Positions 12,501 through 22,286 of a stretch of 64,000 nt of DNA are shown one piece after another. Within the stretch, counting starts at the first letter, position 1, and each line of letters opens with the position of its first letter. The position numbers and the translations under genes were made by a program. The stretch comes from Panagrolaimus kolymaensis. Its lineage: Eukaryota; Nematoda; Chromadorea; Rhabditida; Panagrolaimidae. The notes below the pieces were generated by a model. That model was not told the origin of the DNA. It ran no database searches and saw only the letters and a program-made list of their open reading frames with translations. The stretch covers positions 806,001 through 870,000 of the forward strand of contig JAJQJQ010000031.1 of the NCBI GenBank assembly GCA_028622995.1, in the 5' to 3' direction.

Positions 12501-13257
12501 TTTGCTTTCTATTTTTCTTCTTTTTTTAATAAAGTTTTTAGTTTTCATTAAATTTGTTTTATGAAATGAAATACAAATTTTATTTATTATTTTTCTTGTG
12601 TTTATTAACAAAAAAAGGTTGACTAATGCCTTTCTTTCATTTTTCTTGGCTCATTTTATTTTTCGGAAATAAATAAAAAGAAAAAAGTAAAAGTAAAAAA
12701 TATTTTTTGGGCACTTGTGGTGGCTTTAAATTAAACCTTTAACAAAAAAAATTTTTGAAGGACAGAGAAGAGCGACGACAAATTTTTATTTCCTGCGTTA
12801 GCATGGCAACACTTTTTTTCACTGTTTTAAATAATTAGATACATACTCACTTTTTTTTGGGGTAGGAAGCAATAGTAATAAACTAACAAAAAAATAAAAC
12901 TTTTCTAAGTATAAAAAAATAAACGATGGTAAATAAATAAATGAGTGACTCTTAAGTCAAAAAAGTAGTGTAACGAATTAAAAATGAAAAAAAAAATTGG
13001 GTAAAATTTGAATTCAGAGCAAAAAAAATTAAAATAAAAGCACCTGTTTTTAAAAAAGATCTAATTTAAATTTATTTTTTTAATTTTATTGGATTATTTG
13101 TAGCTTATTTTTTAAAATAATTAATAACCTATAAAAAAATAAATAAACAAAAAAAAGTAAACATACCTATTAAATTAAGAAGATTTCGGCCCATTTTAGT
13201 CATATCTCGATATCGAATTCGTCTTTCGCTGACACATTTTGCATCACATTTATACAT
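3586..13257 (-). CDS. mblk-1: MBLK-1/Eip93F-type transcription factor with two pipsqueak HTH domains
   Basis: Ten exons on the minus strand (5' to 3'): 13257-13167, 9164-9096, 6692-6610, 6552-6288, 6026-5838, 5741-5309, 5115-5031, 4958-4810, 4388-3987, 3922-3586. All phases agree, giving 700 aa. The N-terminus has a Cys pair (MYKCDAKC) and a CNWC motif at about 68-71. A PLDLS motif at about 337-341 matches the CtBP-binding consensus. The first psq-type HTH is at about 395-435 (ASVVYGIPRSTLRNKIYKLE). The second, at about 585-640, carries GEMSVHRAGSFYGVPHSTLE, nearly invariant in E93/MBLK-1/LCoR relatives. The linkers are low-complexity Ser/Asn/Gln/Thr. In insects E93 is an ecdysone-induced regulator of metamorphosis; nuclear DNA binding is expected here. 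The ATG at 13257 could be preceded by a further exon, since the frame stays open a little upstream. Two very long 5' introns (2.4 and 4.0 kb) suggest intronic regulation. Confidence 0.9.
6693..9095 (-). other. Long intron 2 of mblk-1 homologue
   Basis: 2.4 kb of A/T-rich DNA with many A-rich and GAAAG-rich runs. No exon, RNA gene or transposon was recognised. Open frames here are low-complexity Phe/Lys and not credible. Confidence 0.6.
9165..13166 (-). other. Long intron 1 of mblk-1 homologue
   Basis: 4.0 kb, similarly A/T-rich. A relatively GC-rich patch near 9405-9465 (with GACGCGCGCGAG) could be a regulatory site or alternative promoter, but no motif was identified. Nothing else supportable was seen. 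Confidence 0.55.
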
Positions 13258-14789
13258 AGCTTTTTTGGCCGTCACAGATGTACCACTTCAGAGAAAAATA
13301 CCGTATGGAAATGGAACAACAAAAAAAGACACTCTTTTTTTCGTCTTCCTTCAAATGGCCCAGAATTGGCTTTTTGGCAATTTGATTGGCTGTTGTTGGC
13401 CAAAGTAAAAAAAAATACTCAATACACACTCTGCTGCTTTTGCTGTTGTTGCCACACTTTTCAGAGGCGTGTGTTGCCTAAAAAACAAAAAAGCATTAAA
13501 CTTAGTATGTAAAACCTAAATGAAAAAAAAGAGGAGTAGAAAGTTAATTTAAACACAAAAAATTATTTTAAAAAAATTTTTGTTGAAAAAAAGAAGCGAC
13601 GAGAGATGCTTCTCTTCTCATGAAATTTATTTTTTATTTTTTGCGACAACAACATTGGCTGTTTTAGTTTGGAGGAGTTACATAGAGGAAGAAAGAGGAC
13701 CCCTTCTTGCTCAGCGCCACATTTGATGGTGGGCCACAAGTAGAAGCAGTAGTCGTAGAAGAAGAAGAGAAGAAATAAAAGAGGGCTTGTTGCTGTTGCT
13801 TCTTGTGCCTCCGGGCGACGAATTAAAAATAAAATAAAAAATAAAACGCGCTCCCGAGAAAAAAATATAAAAAAGCCGTAAGCATTGGAATTTATTTTTT
13901 TTTCTTGCGCAACTTTTCAAAAAAATAAAAAATATAAAGCAACCATGGATTTGGTTCCAAAAAAACATGACTATAAAGAAAAAAAGTCAAGTGGCAATGG
14001 CAAGACACTCATTTTTTCTGGAAGGCGAAAAATAAAAAGTTCTCCAATTTAAATTTAAAAAACAAAAAAAGTTTTTGAGTATAGTTAAAATTACAATTTT
14101 CACGAAAAAAAGAAGAAGCAAAAAGTCAAAAGATTATTAAAGCCTTTTTGAATTTTTTTTTAATTAACGTTAGAAAAGAAAATATCAAAATAAGCTCTAA
14201 CCTCAAATTTGCTAATTAAAATTAAACAAGTAAAGAAAAAGCTGACTTTTAATTTTTTTTCTGACAAAAACTTTTCTTTTTTTTATACACAAATATAAAA
14301 AATTGGTCATTAAAAAAAGAGCCCATGTGGATGGATATAAGTTGAAAAGGTAAAAAAGAAATAAAAAAAGTTGTATTTCAAAAAATTGTCATTTTAGCCC
14401 TAACCTTAAAAAACCTTCAAAAAAGCAAATTTGTTAAGAAAAAATTAATATCCCGAAAAAAATGATTTTTATAATTACCATGAATATGGTATTATTAAGC
14501 TAAACTTTTGATAAAAAAAAATACAAATATTTAATTCTCTTGGCTTAGCAAATCTTTATTTTACACATATATAAGTGCAAAGCAGTCATAACCCGCTTTA
14601 ATGCGAATAAAAACATTTGATAAAGAATGAGCTTAGAAATTTTAACTTATCTCCTATAAATTTTTTTTAGCCCATTTTATTTTTAAAATTGTTTAAAGTA
14701 TTTATATTATATACGGTGGGGGGTTTTTTGATTATAGAAAAATAAATGAGTAAAATATGGTTGGAATTTTTTGAACATTGATTCTCGTC
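13258..14789. other. Upstream of mblk-1 homologue
   Basis: Likely promoter and 5' region of the minus-strand gene. CTG/TTG-rich and AGAAG-rich patches at 13430-13460 and 13740-13800; no gene supported. Confidence 0.45.
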
Positions 14790-15244
14790 ATGATCCGATG
14801 CAAAAGGCGTAAATATATTTTTAAAGGCCCCATTTTCGCTTCGGGCAAAATCATTTTCACCCCGCTCTTAAACCATGGCACCTTTCATGATTTAATCGTA
14901 AATGTGTAAGTTTTTTATCAAAAAATGAATTTGTTAAAATATACATTTTTTTTTAAATTTTGGCTGTTTCACTATTTATTAGCACTCAAAATAATGAAAT
15001 TGGGATAGAACAATTACCAACAACAAGAATTAATAATTGCATTGATAATTTAAATGTTTATAAAAGGAATACTGATTTGGTAAGTAAAAACTTATTTCGA
15101 TTCAAAATAAAAACTCTGGAGTTACAACAAACTTTTTGAAAAGATGTTAAAAATTTGGTTTAAAAAGTTCAAACTTTTTTTTCTTTCTTTCTTCCATTCA
15201 AGACTCCAAGAATCACATTTTCAATTCCTAATTTGTTGCGTTGA
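14790..15244 (+). CDS. Possible small protein, three exons, 84 aa
   Basis: Candidate exons 14790-14905, 14983-15079 and 15203-15244 join in phase with good donors (GTAAG twice) and acceptors (TTTATTAG, CCATTCAAG). The predicted product starts MIRCKRRKYIF and ends FSIPNLLR. The first exon might instead start at an acceptor TTTTTAAAG at 14826 as part of a longer, unfound gene. No domain is recognised. The splice signals and the more balanced base composition argue for a real transcript; the function is unknown. Confidence 0.35.
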
Positions 15245-15254
15245 TGACTAATTT

Positions 15255-15447
15255 TTACTTTTTTTCCCTGCGAACCTTGGTTTTTAAAAGATTGGTTAGA
15301 AAATGTAAATTTATGTTTTTAATTGACGGACTTTGCTGAATTTCGACATTTTCTGATACTTGTTTGTTGTTCACAACAAAAATTTTATTTCGAGAAGGAC
15401 CGTTTTCTGAATTCTTGGTGTCTTTTTTTTTTAGATTCTTTTGTGGT
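15255..15447 (-). CDS. Possible terminal exon of an unrecognised minus-strand gene
   Basis: Begins at a strong acceptor (ATATTTTAG at 15448-15456) and stays open for 64 codons to a TAA at 15255-15257. The residues are polar and lysine-rich and do not look like the surrounding poly-Phe frames. The upstream exon was not found. It sits only 10 bp from the stop of the plus-strand small gene, so the two would be tightly convergent. Confidence 0.3.
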
Positions 15448-16871
15448 CTAAAATATAATAATTTTTTACAAAATATTTTCAAGTTTTAATATTCAAATTT
15501 CTCCTGGGTTTTATAACATAGTAGACATGCATCAATATTTTCCTTCGGAGTATTATATTTTATTTTTACTTTATTTTTTTTTGTTATTTTATTCAAAAGA
15601 TGTTTTCCTTTTTGTTTGTTTCTTTCTTAATTAAACATTTGTCTGAACCGACAAGGCTTTCTATCTATCTGATCTTTTGCCCTTTCTTATTTTGGTTTGT
15701 AAAAGGATATTTTCTTAAACTTTCCATTTTTATTTCTTTCTTAAAAATGATGACTAAAAATATCCGTTTTTGGTGCTCGCCTTTAACGAGCTTTCTTTGT
15801 TTCATTTTTTTTGCTTTCCCAAAATCAAAAACTTTTCAACGTTTTTGAAATCGGCGGTATTCGCACCTGGCAACACCTTTTTTTCCAAATTCTTATTTGG
15901 ATGATTCTGCTAAAGAACTAAAGTCTGTGGCTCCTCCCCAAACTTTGCATTTGGAAGCACACTCTATTTGGCTACTGGCTACTGCCAACTATCGTTTCTC
16001 GCGCGACATACTTAAGCTGATCTGGTTCAGTGCAATTTGATCAGTTTTGACATCAGTGTCTCGCTCGCGTTCTTCCAATCATTCGTTGTTGTTTATTTTT
16101 TGATGCAATATCTTACCCAAAACTTTCTTTCTTTTTTTAGAAATATATATTGTAAATCTTTTCTCCTTAAATTTAATAAATTTATCTTAGTAACCTTTCT
16201 CTGGTTTTTATTTTTTTTAAAACTTTTGTAAATTTTTTTTGTAGCTTTTATTTTAAATTTTCGTTTTTTCCTTATTTTCGGCCTCATTCATTTTTGTATT
16301 GTAAATTAGCTATTATTTTGTTTATTATAAATTTTTATGAGTCTTTATTATTTCGAGGATAAAAACGATGAAAAATCTTATCTAACCTTATAAAATTTAC
16401 TACTCAAAAATATGAAAATAAGGGTGGGTGTTTAGGATGAAAGCGTACATATACTAAATTTAATTACTTAAAAACTTTCCCATTATTTAGTACATTTCTG
16501 CTTGGCACTGATAATTCCGCAATTTGTAGCGTAGTAACTTTTATAGGCTTTTTTGTTTTTTCTTCTCAAATCAAACTAAGACAGCTCGGAATGATCAATT
16601 CTTAAATAATTTATTTATAAAGATTTTCTCTTATCTTTTTTTAGAGGACATTTTTTATCGTATTTACATACCATTTAGTACATGAAAATTTACAAAATGT
16701 TGTACTAAAAAAGGGTTATCGTATTCCTTCGTTTAAAATCTAGGTATATAACAAAAAAATATTAACAATGTTTTTGTTAATTCGCAATTTTTCTTTTCGG
16801 CTACATATGTTTTGTTTTTACTAATACTTTTATATTTTGATACGGGCAATAATTTTGTGTTCCTGGTTTTA
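15448..16871. other. Intergenic
   Basis: T-rich DNA upstream of the TPR-SET gene. Frames here are Phe/Leu-rich and low complexity. A short stretch at 15480-15545 reads with a C-x2-C pair on the minus strand but lacks a usable donor. Confidence 0.45.
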
Positions 16872-16872
16872 G
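16865..16872 (+). promoter_or_regulatory. Candidate trans-splice (SL) acceptor
   Basis: TGGTTTTAG ends 3 bases before the ATG at 16876, as expected for a spliced-leader acceptor in nematodes. No upstream in-frame exon is needed. SL addition is inferred. Confidence 0.4.
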
Positions 16873-16875
16873 AAA

Positions 16876-19800
16876 ATGGAGAATTGTTTTATAAAACATA
16901 TGGGGAATGCCAAAGCAGTAAAAACCTTAAACCAAAGCAATCCTCAACCACGGCCACACCGAGATCCGTTTAGTGCGCGTTTTTCATGGCAATGCCAACT
17001 TTTACTACCTAAAACGGGTAGCGACGAACTTTTTACGAGAACTACAATTTTATCAGGTTTGCACATTTATAAGATTTATAAAAAAATTTAATTGAATTTA
17101 GGTGAGGCCCACAGCTGCAAATTACAGCTTGAAAATTTAAAACCAATACATTTGTGTGATATGAAAGTTCGAATGGTACATCATGGACGATATTTGGTTT
17201 GTCAAGCTAGTGTAATGCCGCTTCCAATAATTGGTGTTAATACATTAATTGAAGATTTAAATGGTAAATATTAAATTTTTCGATTCATAATCGTAAAAAA
17301 AATTTTTTAATTTTCAGGCGATGTAGAAGAATTATCGTTATATAATTTTTCTTACAAACTTGATAATCTTGAATGGTTGAAACCGGGGACAATATTAATA
17401 ATTAAAGAACCTTGGCTTCGATATGGCTCACATGGTAAAACTCCATCAATCCGAATTGATTCCCCCTCAGATGTCATTTTTATTGATCCCACTGATTTCG
17501 AACTTTTAAAGAAAATTGGCGCTACGCAATGGTATGTCTTAAATTAATGCAACTAATAACCTGCTTAATCATAGCGGAGAAGAAATTGACAAAAAAAAAA
17601 GTTAGCCGGTTTAAATATTTTGTTTTTTCAACAAAATTTAATATTGTTTGCACCTAAGCTGTCGAATTTTCGAAATTCCTCGAATATCGTATTCAAATAT
17701 TTGGATCAAATATTCGAAAAATAAATGTTTCAAAACGTAAAAAGTAAACCTTTTTAATACGTTTTTGAGTATATTTAAACATTTAAACTCATTTGGATTA
17801 TAAAAAACAAAGGATTTATACAGTATTTATTCGAAAATATTAGAAAATTATTCAAAATTTTAAAATGTCGAATTATTAATATTCCATTTGATTCGAATAA
17901 TCGAATTCGAGTCAAATTCGAGTCGATTATTCGACAACTCTGGTTTGCAAAAATATAAAGATAATATTTATCTTAAAAACCGTGTGAAATAGATTTTTTT
18001 AACCCATTCCAAATTTTTTAATTAAGAGTTAACTAAAAAAATTTTTTAAAAAAATTTAAAAGCTGCACGATGCGTTTAGTTATTTGTACTCCGCCTATGG
18101 TTCATTTTGAAAACGCAGTGATAAATAAATATTTTTTAGGCATGTAGCAATGAGTAAGGATACGGTAGTAATTCAAAAAATGGCTAATGATTGCTTTACA
18201 AAAGAAGATTTTAATGGCGCATTAATGTTGTATGATCGAGCTCTTCGCTACAATCCTGAACCTGCAGTTTTATATTTGAATAAATCATTAATTTGTTTAC
18301 GAACTGGTGCTTTTTATTTGGCATATAACGTTGCAAAACTTGCATTGGATAAAGGTGGTGATCCTGAAAAGGCTATTTACAGGTTTTTTTCTTATTAATT
18401 TATAGATTTAGCATTTCTCAAAATTGTAATCATTATAGAATGGGAATGGCTGCTTATGGAATGCATCAATGGGAAAAAGCTGCTATACACTTTGCTGATG
18501 TTTGTAAAAAATTTCCATGCAATACTTCTGCGAATGACCAGCTTAAACGAGCAATGGCCCGGTGCAACGAACAAATAACTGGAAATTTTGATTTTAAATC
18601 AATGTATTTAGAATCGAAAAAAGAAAAACCTGATATTGATGTTTCGGATTATATTGGACCTATCGAAATTTCAAATATTTCCGGAAAAGGTTGGTTTCGG
18701 TCCCCAAGTTTAACTTTGTAAACTATGTCCCTAAATTATGGCACACTTCAATTTTCATTCACAACTTTTTGATAAAGGCTGTTTGTTATCAGTGGATGAA
18801 AATTGAGGAGGTCTAAAGTTTTTGGAATACATGTTAGTTATCGTAAATTTAATTTAGGCCGAGGTATCATAGCATCCAAAGATATTCAACGAGGGACTTT
18901 GCTTGCTGTTTCTAAAGCATTTGCATCGGGTTATAGCAAAGATTATCCAGGTATTGTAACGGCAATAAATTTAATTCGGAATGAGAGCGATGGTGCTGCA
19001 GAAATGTTGCAAGTTATACGAGCAATAGAAAATTTACAAAAAAATCCACAAAGATCAAAAGAGGTATACGATTTGTATGCTGGAGATTCAAGAAAAGAAG
19101 AAATTCCTGAAGGTTTGTTTGAAAAGTTATTATAGCTTAATACGTTTTCATATTTAAGGGATTATTGATGCTGCGCTGATTCAACAAATTAGCTCGCTTA
19201 ATCGATTTGCTTCCGATAAAATTGGATCTGATGATTGTCATTTATTTATTCTTCCATCATATTTTAACCATTCATGCATTGGTATTTTTTAACTTACTAA
19301 AAGGAGGAGCAGATGAAGCTGCTGAGCTTTTTTCTAATTTTTTCTAACATGCCAAAAACTCAAAATCACAAAACTTTCGCTTTTTTTTTTTGCAACATGT
19401 CATTACCCCAATAAGGCACTAACTACCCCGACTAGACATAACTCCAAGAAGGTGAATGAGCTTAGCCTAAACCGAGAGCTAAAACACTAAGACTGAACCT
19501 AAGAATAAAGTTGTAACTAAGTTTAAGCCTAAACCCAATCTCAATCAGGTGGTATATTTTGTCGGGGTAGTGTCTTGTCGGGGTAATGGCGCCGTGCCGT
19601 TTTTTTTCATTGACATGTCGAAAGTCATCGTCTTTTTTGCTTCGAGAAAACTACAATTTTGTTGCATCATTCAAAATTAAATCTAGCAAATACCCATATT
19701 TTTCGAAACATCATTACCTTCAAGTTTTTAGCAAATGCTTACCGAAGTTTTTATGGAGATGTTATGGTTATTCATGCAGCCACAAATATTAAAAAAGGCG

Positions 19801-20420
19801 ACGAAATATTTCTTTCCTACATTTCACCTTTGAAAGAATTCTCTGAACGCACAACGAAATTGACAGGTTGGAAATTTGCCTGCCAATGCAAACTTTGTAA
19901 ATCTGATGCAAAGGACCCAAACTGCAAAAAACGAAGTCAAATCTTGGAAGAATTTAGTCAATATGCTCGAACAAACAAAAATGTTCCCAAAAATGTAATT
20001 GATAAAGGTGAAAAACTTTTAGAAAAGGTAATCAATCATCACTGATATACTGTACTTATTTATTGATTAAACTTTTTTTAGATGCGCCAAAGTTATGGTA
20101 ATAGAAATGATTTTAAAATAAATTTAATTCAAATGCTAAATTTATTAGCTCCAATGTATTACATCATGGGTAATGTAACAAAGAGTATCAAATATTTAGA
20201 AGAAATTATTATTTTAATGGGTGATGAACTCCTTTATGTTTTTGATATAGCAGAAACTACATTATCTCTTGCACATAGCTATTTTTCAAATGGAGATTTT
20301 TTCAAAGGTCAAGAAGCCATTCGAAAAGCATTTGTACTTAGCTTATGCACTGATATGGAACATTTCGAAATGCTTTATCCGGAAATGGCTAAAACTATGA
20401 AAGGTTTAAATCTTCGTTGA
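16876..20420 (+). CDS. TPR and SET domain protein (putative lysine methyltransferase)
   Basis: Nine exons: 16876-17056, 17102-17263, 17318-17531, 18140-18382, 18439-18689, 18858-19112, 19159-19281, 19732-20027, 20082-20420; all phases agree, 687 aa. Residues about 190-300 form TPR-like helices (GALMLYDRALRYNPEPAVLY). The SET domain begins GKGRGIIASKDI at about 349 and has NHSC at 472-475 followed by IANAYRSF. GDEIFLSY lies at about 499-506. A post-SET cysteine cluster CQCKLC at 527-532 would bind zinc. Helical repeats follow to the end. The N-terminal third (IKEPWLRYGSHG, RIDSPSDV) resembles TPR-SET proteins known from fungi and nematodes more than SMYD proteins, and no MYND finger is seen. 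SET proteins methylate lysines using S-adenosylmethionine; the substrate is unknown. Three introns are enlarged by inserted repeats, yet every splice site is intact. Confidence 0.85.
17654..17942. mobile_element. hAT-like MITE in an intron
   Basis: A 289-bp element in intron 3 of the TPR-SET gene. Termini CTAAGCTGTCGAAT and (complement of the other end) CAGAGTTGTCGAAT match at 11 of 14 bases. It is flanked by GTTTGCAC (17646-17653) and GTTTGCAA (17943-17950), an 8-bp target duplication with one mismatch. The interior is rich in TTCGAA/ATTCGA. The 8-bp duplication and terminal C..TGTC resemble hAT elements. No coding capacity. Confidence 0.7.
18748..18806. repeat. Imperfect hairpin in an intron
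   Basis: TCAATTTTCATTCAC (18748-18762) pairs with GTGGATGAAAATTGA (18792-18806), 14 of 15 pairs plus one wobble. Inside it TGATAA (18770-18775) pairs with TTATCA (18786-18791). It lies in the 168-bp intron 5 of the TPR-SET gene just before the SET domain exon. It could be a remnant of a tiny MITE or an intronic structure. Confidence 0.55.
19401..19588. mobile_element. Inverted-repeat element in an intron (MITE-like)
   Basis: Left arm 19401-19432 starts CATTACCCC and contains ACTACCCCGAC. The right arm 19561-19588 is its inverted, slightly diverged copy (one 3-nt gap). The spacer has scattered CCTAAACC/CCTAAG words. It lies in the 450-bp intron that splits the SET active-site motif NHSC from the following AN. 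A clear target duplication was not found, so the boundaries are approximate. Confidence 0.55.
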
Positions 20421-21199
20421 AATAAAATCAGAAGAATGAAATTCGTTTTTTAAATCCTTCTTTGTATTTTAGCTCTTTAATTTTATTTTTGTATTGAACG
20501 GTTTTTTGCCATGTAAACGACAAAAAATTATTATTCCGATTTTTGTAATTTTTCTTAAAACTTTGTAATCAAATTGTTTGAGTGCAAAATTAATTGATAC
20601 CATAAATTTATTTTAAAAATTACAAATAAAGTCACATAACTTTGTTGGTTTAATGCAACAAAAAAATGGAAATCCAATTTTGTCATCTTGTAATTCGTAA
20701 ACGCTACAATATTAACGAACAAATGAATAACCAAGAATAGAAGGATCATCACCAACTGCAAGTCAAAATATACATACACCCATCATCATTTTTATGGAAT
20801 AATTGCTTTTTGAAAGGAACTTTATTTTTTTTAAAAGTAATTATTTCTTTACATTAAATGAAATTTATGAATGTTTTTTTATTTAAGATCCCAAGCATTA
20901 ATCTTAGAAACGCTCCAAAGTGATTCCAGCTTCGGCACCAGGTCCTTGATTGAAACTCATTCACTTTAAAGAAATCTAAATAAATGGATGTTTTGGAAGA
21001 AAAATACTAAAAAGAAGAAAAAGAAAAACGTCTAAGAAACGCCGTCATCTTATTTTTTTTATTTGTTTTACATAACAACTGAATTTGAAGTCTTGGTTAC
21101 AATTTTCTCATCTTCTCTTTTTTTCTGGTTTTTGAAATTTCTTGTTTTTGATATTATTTTCTAAAAAAATTTTGCTATTTATTTTTAAGATTGTTTAAA
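20421..21199. other. Intergenic with one coding-like minus-strand patch
   Basis: Mostly A/T-rich. At 20904-20960 (minus) an ATG frame of 18 codons (MSFNQGPGAEAGITLERF) has balanced composition and could be a terminal exon or a micro-ORF, with a weak acceptor TTTAAAG just upstream. No further exon was found. Confidence 0.3.
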
Positions 21200-22286
21200 A
21201 TGCCTCAACTTACAATTTATTCAAATCCCGCTGAAATCCAATATTTTCCGATTCCTGAAAATATTATTTTTTACATGGCAAAAAATCCAAAATCTTTTGA
21301 ACTTTATGAAAAACTTTTAAAAACTTGCAAATATTTTTATTTGAAGGCTCAAATTATTCCTCTGAGAGATACGTGTCTTATTTCCATTAACCATATTTTG
21401 AGAATTATAAATAAGCAGAAATATCCAACATATTCCCAATTAAAAATGAATGATTTACGTGGAAAAATTTGGTTTAAAGGTAGCTTACATTTATATTCAA
21501 AAATAAAAAAATCCAACAATGCATTATCATTATTTTTGCCTAAAATATATCGAAGTGATTTAACGGAATTAGTATTACTCAATCAAACTTTGACATTGAA
21601 TGAATTTAATTTTTTTATTGATTCCAATAAAATCACAACTTTCGTGTTGGATCATTCGTTAATTTATGATAGTAATGAAGCTATTTTACCAATTGAAAAA
21701 TTGATTGAAAAACTTCCAAATCTTTTACTTTTGGATATCAATTTTTCCGAAGAAAATGGATTTCATTTAATTACATCAGAAACAGCTAAAAATCTGGTTG
21801 TAATTCCTCAAATTAATAATATAATTAAATTTCGATTATATAACACTCCAGAAACTTTTGAATTTGAGACATTTATGGAAGGTTTAAAGGTAAATAAAAA
21901 ATTGATTATATATTTTGTATTCAAAACTTATAAACTTATTTCAGAAACCTCATAAACCAATTTGTTTTTTTTTCTTTGCTGAAAATATATCAAATAATTT
22001 CAAAAATCGGTTACAAAATTATATCAATAATTTACTGGCAATTGGCTTAAAAACTCAAAATCGCCCTCCATTAATTAATTTTCCTGGAATGAATCGTGAA
22101 ACTGATATAGCTTTAAAAAAACTTCAATATGCATATATTCATCGATCTCAACGTCAACGTTGTAATACACTAAAAAGAAAATTCATTCATTTTTTTGTTA
22201 TTGTTTGTTTTGCTTTTCTCCTTTTTTATATGTTTTATGATCATCCATTGTTAATCGCTTTCTTAACCATTTTCTTCAGCCATTAA
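21200..22286 (+). CDS. F-box-like family protein with C-terminal membrane segment
   Basis: Two exons, 21200-21889 and 21945-22286, phase 0, 343 aa. The N-terminus (YFPIPENIIFYMAKNP, LLKTCKYFYLKA) has the divergent F-box-like opening of a large gene family in Panagrolaimus-type nematodes. The middle is repeat-like, Leu/Ile/Asn-rich (LTELVLLNQTLTL; EKLIEKLPNLLLLDI), probably LRR-like. The last 30 residues are a hydrophobic segment (FFVIVCFAFLLFYMFYD), unusual for an F-box protein. Related copies in this window are at 48942, 56589 and 63909 on the minus strand. F-box proteins usually recruit substrates to SCF ubiquitin ligases; that role here is inference. Confidence 0.7.

Noticed and set aside
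15480..15545. Minus-strand stretch reading ENIDACLLCYKTQ, RING-like
   Set aside because: Ends in a stop with no usable donor; too short.
19440..19545. Degenerate telomere-like CCTAAACC words
   Set aside because: Too irregular for an interstitial TTAGGC array; they lie in the spacer of an inverted-repeat element.
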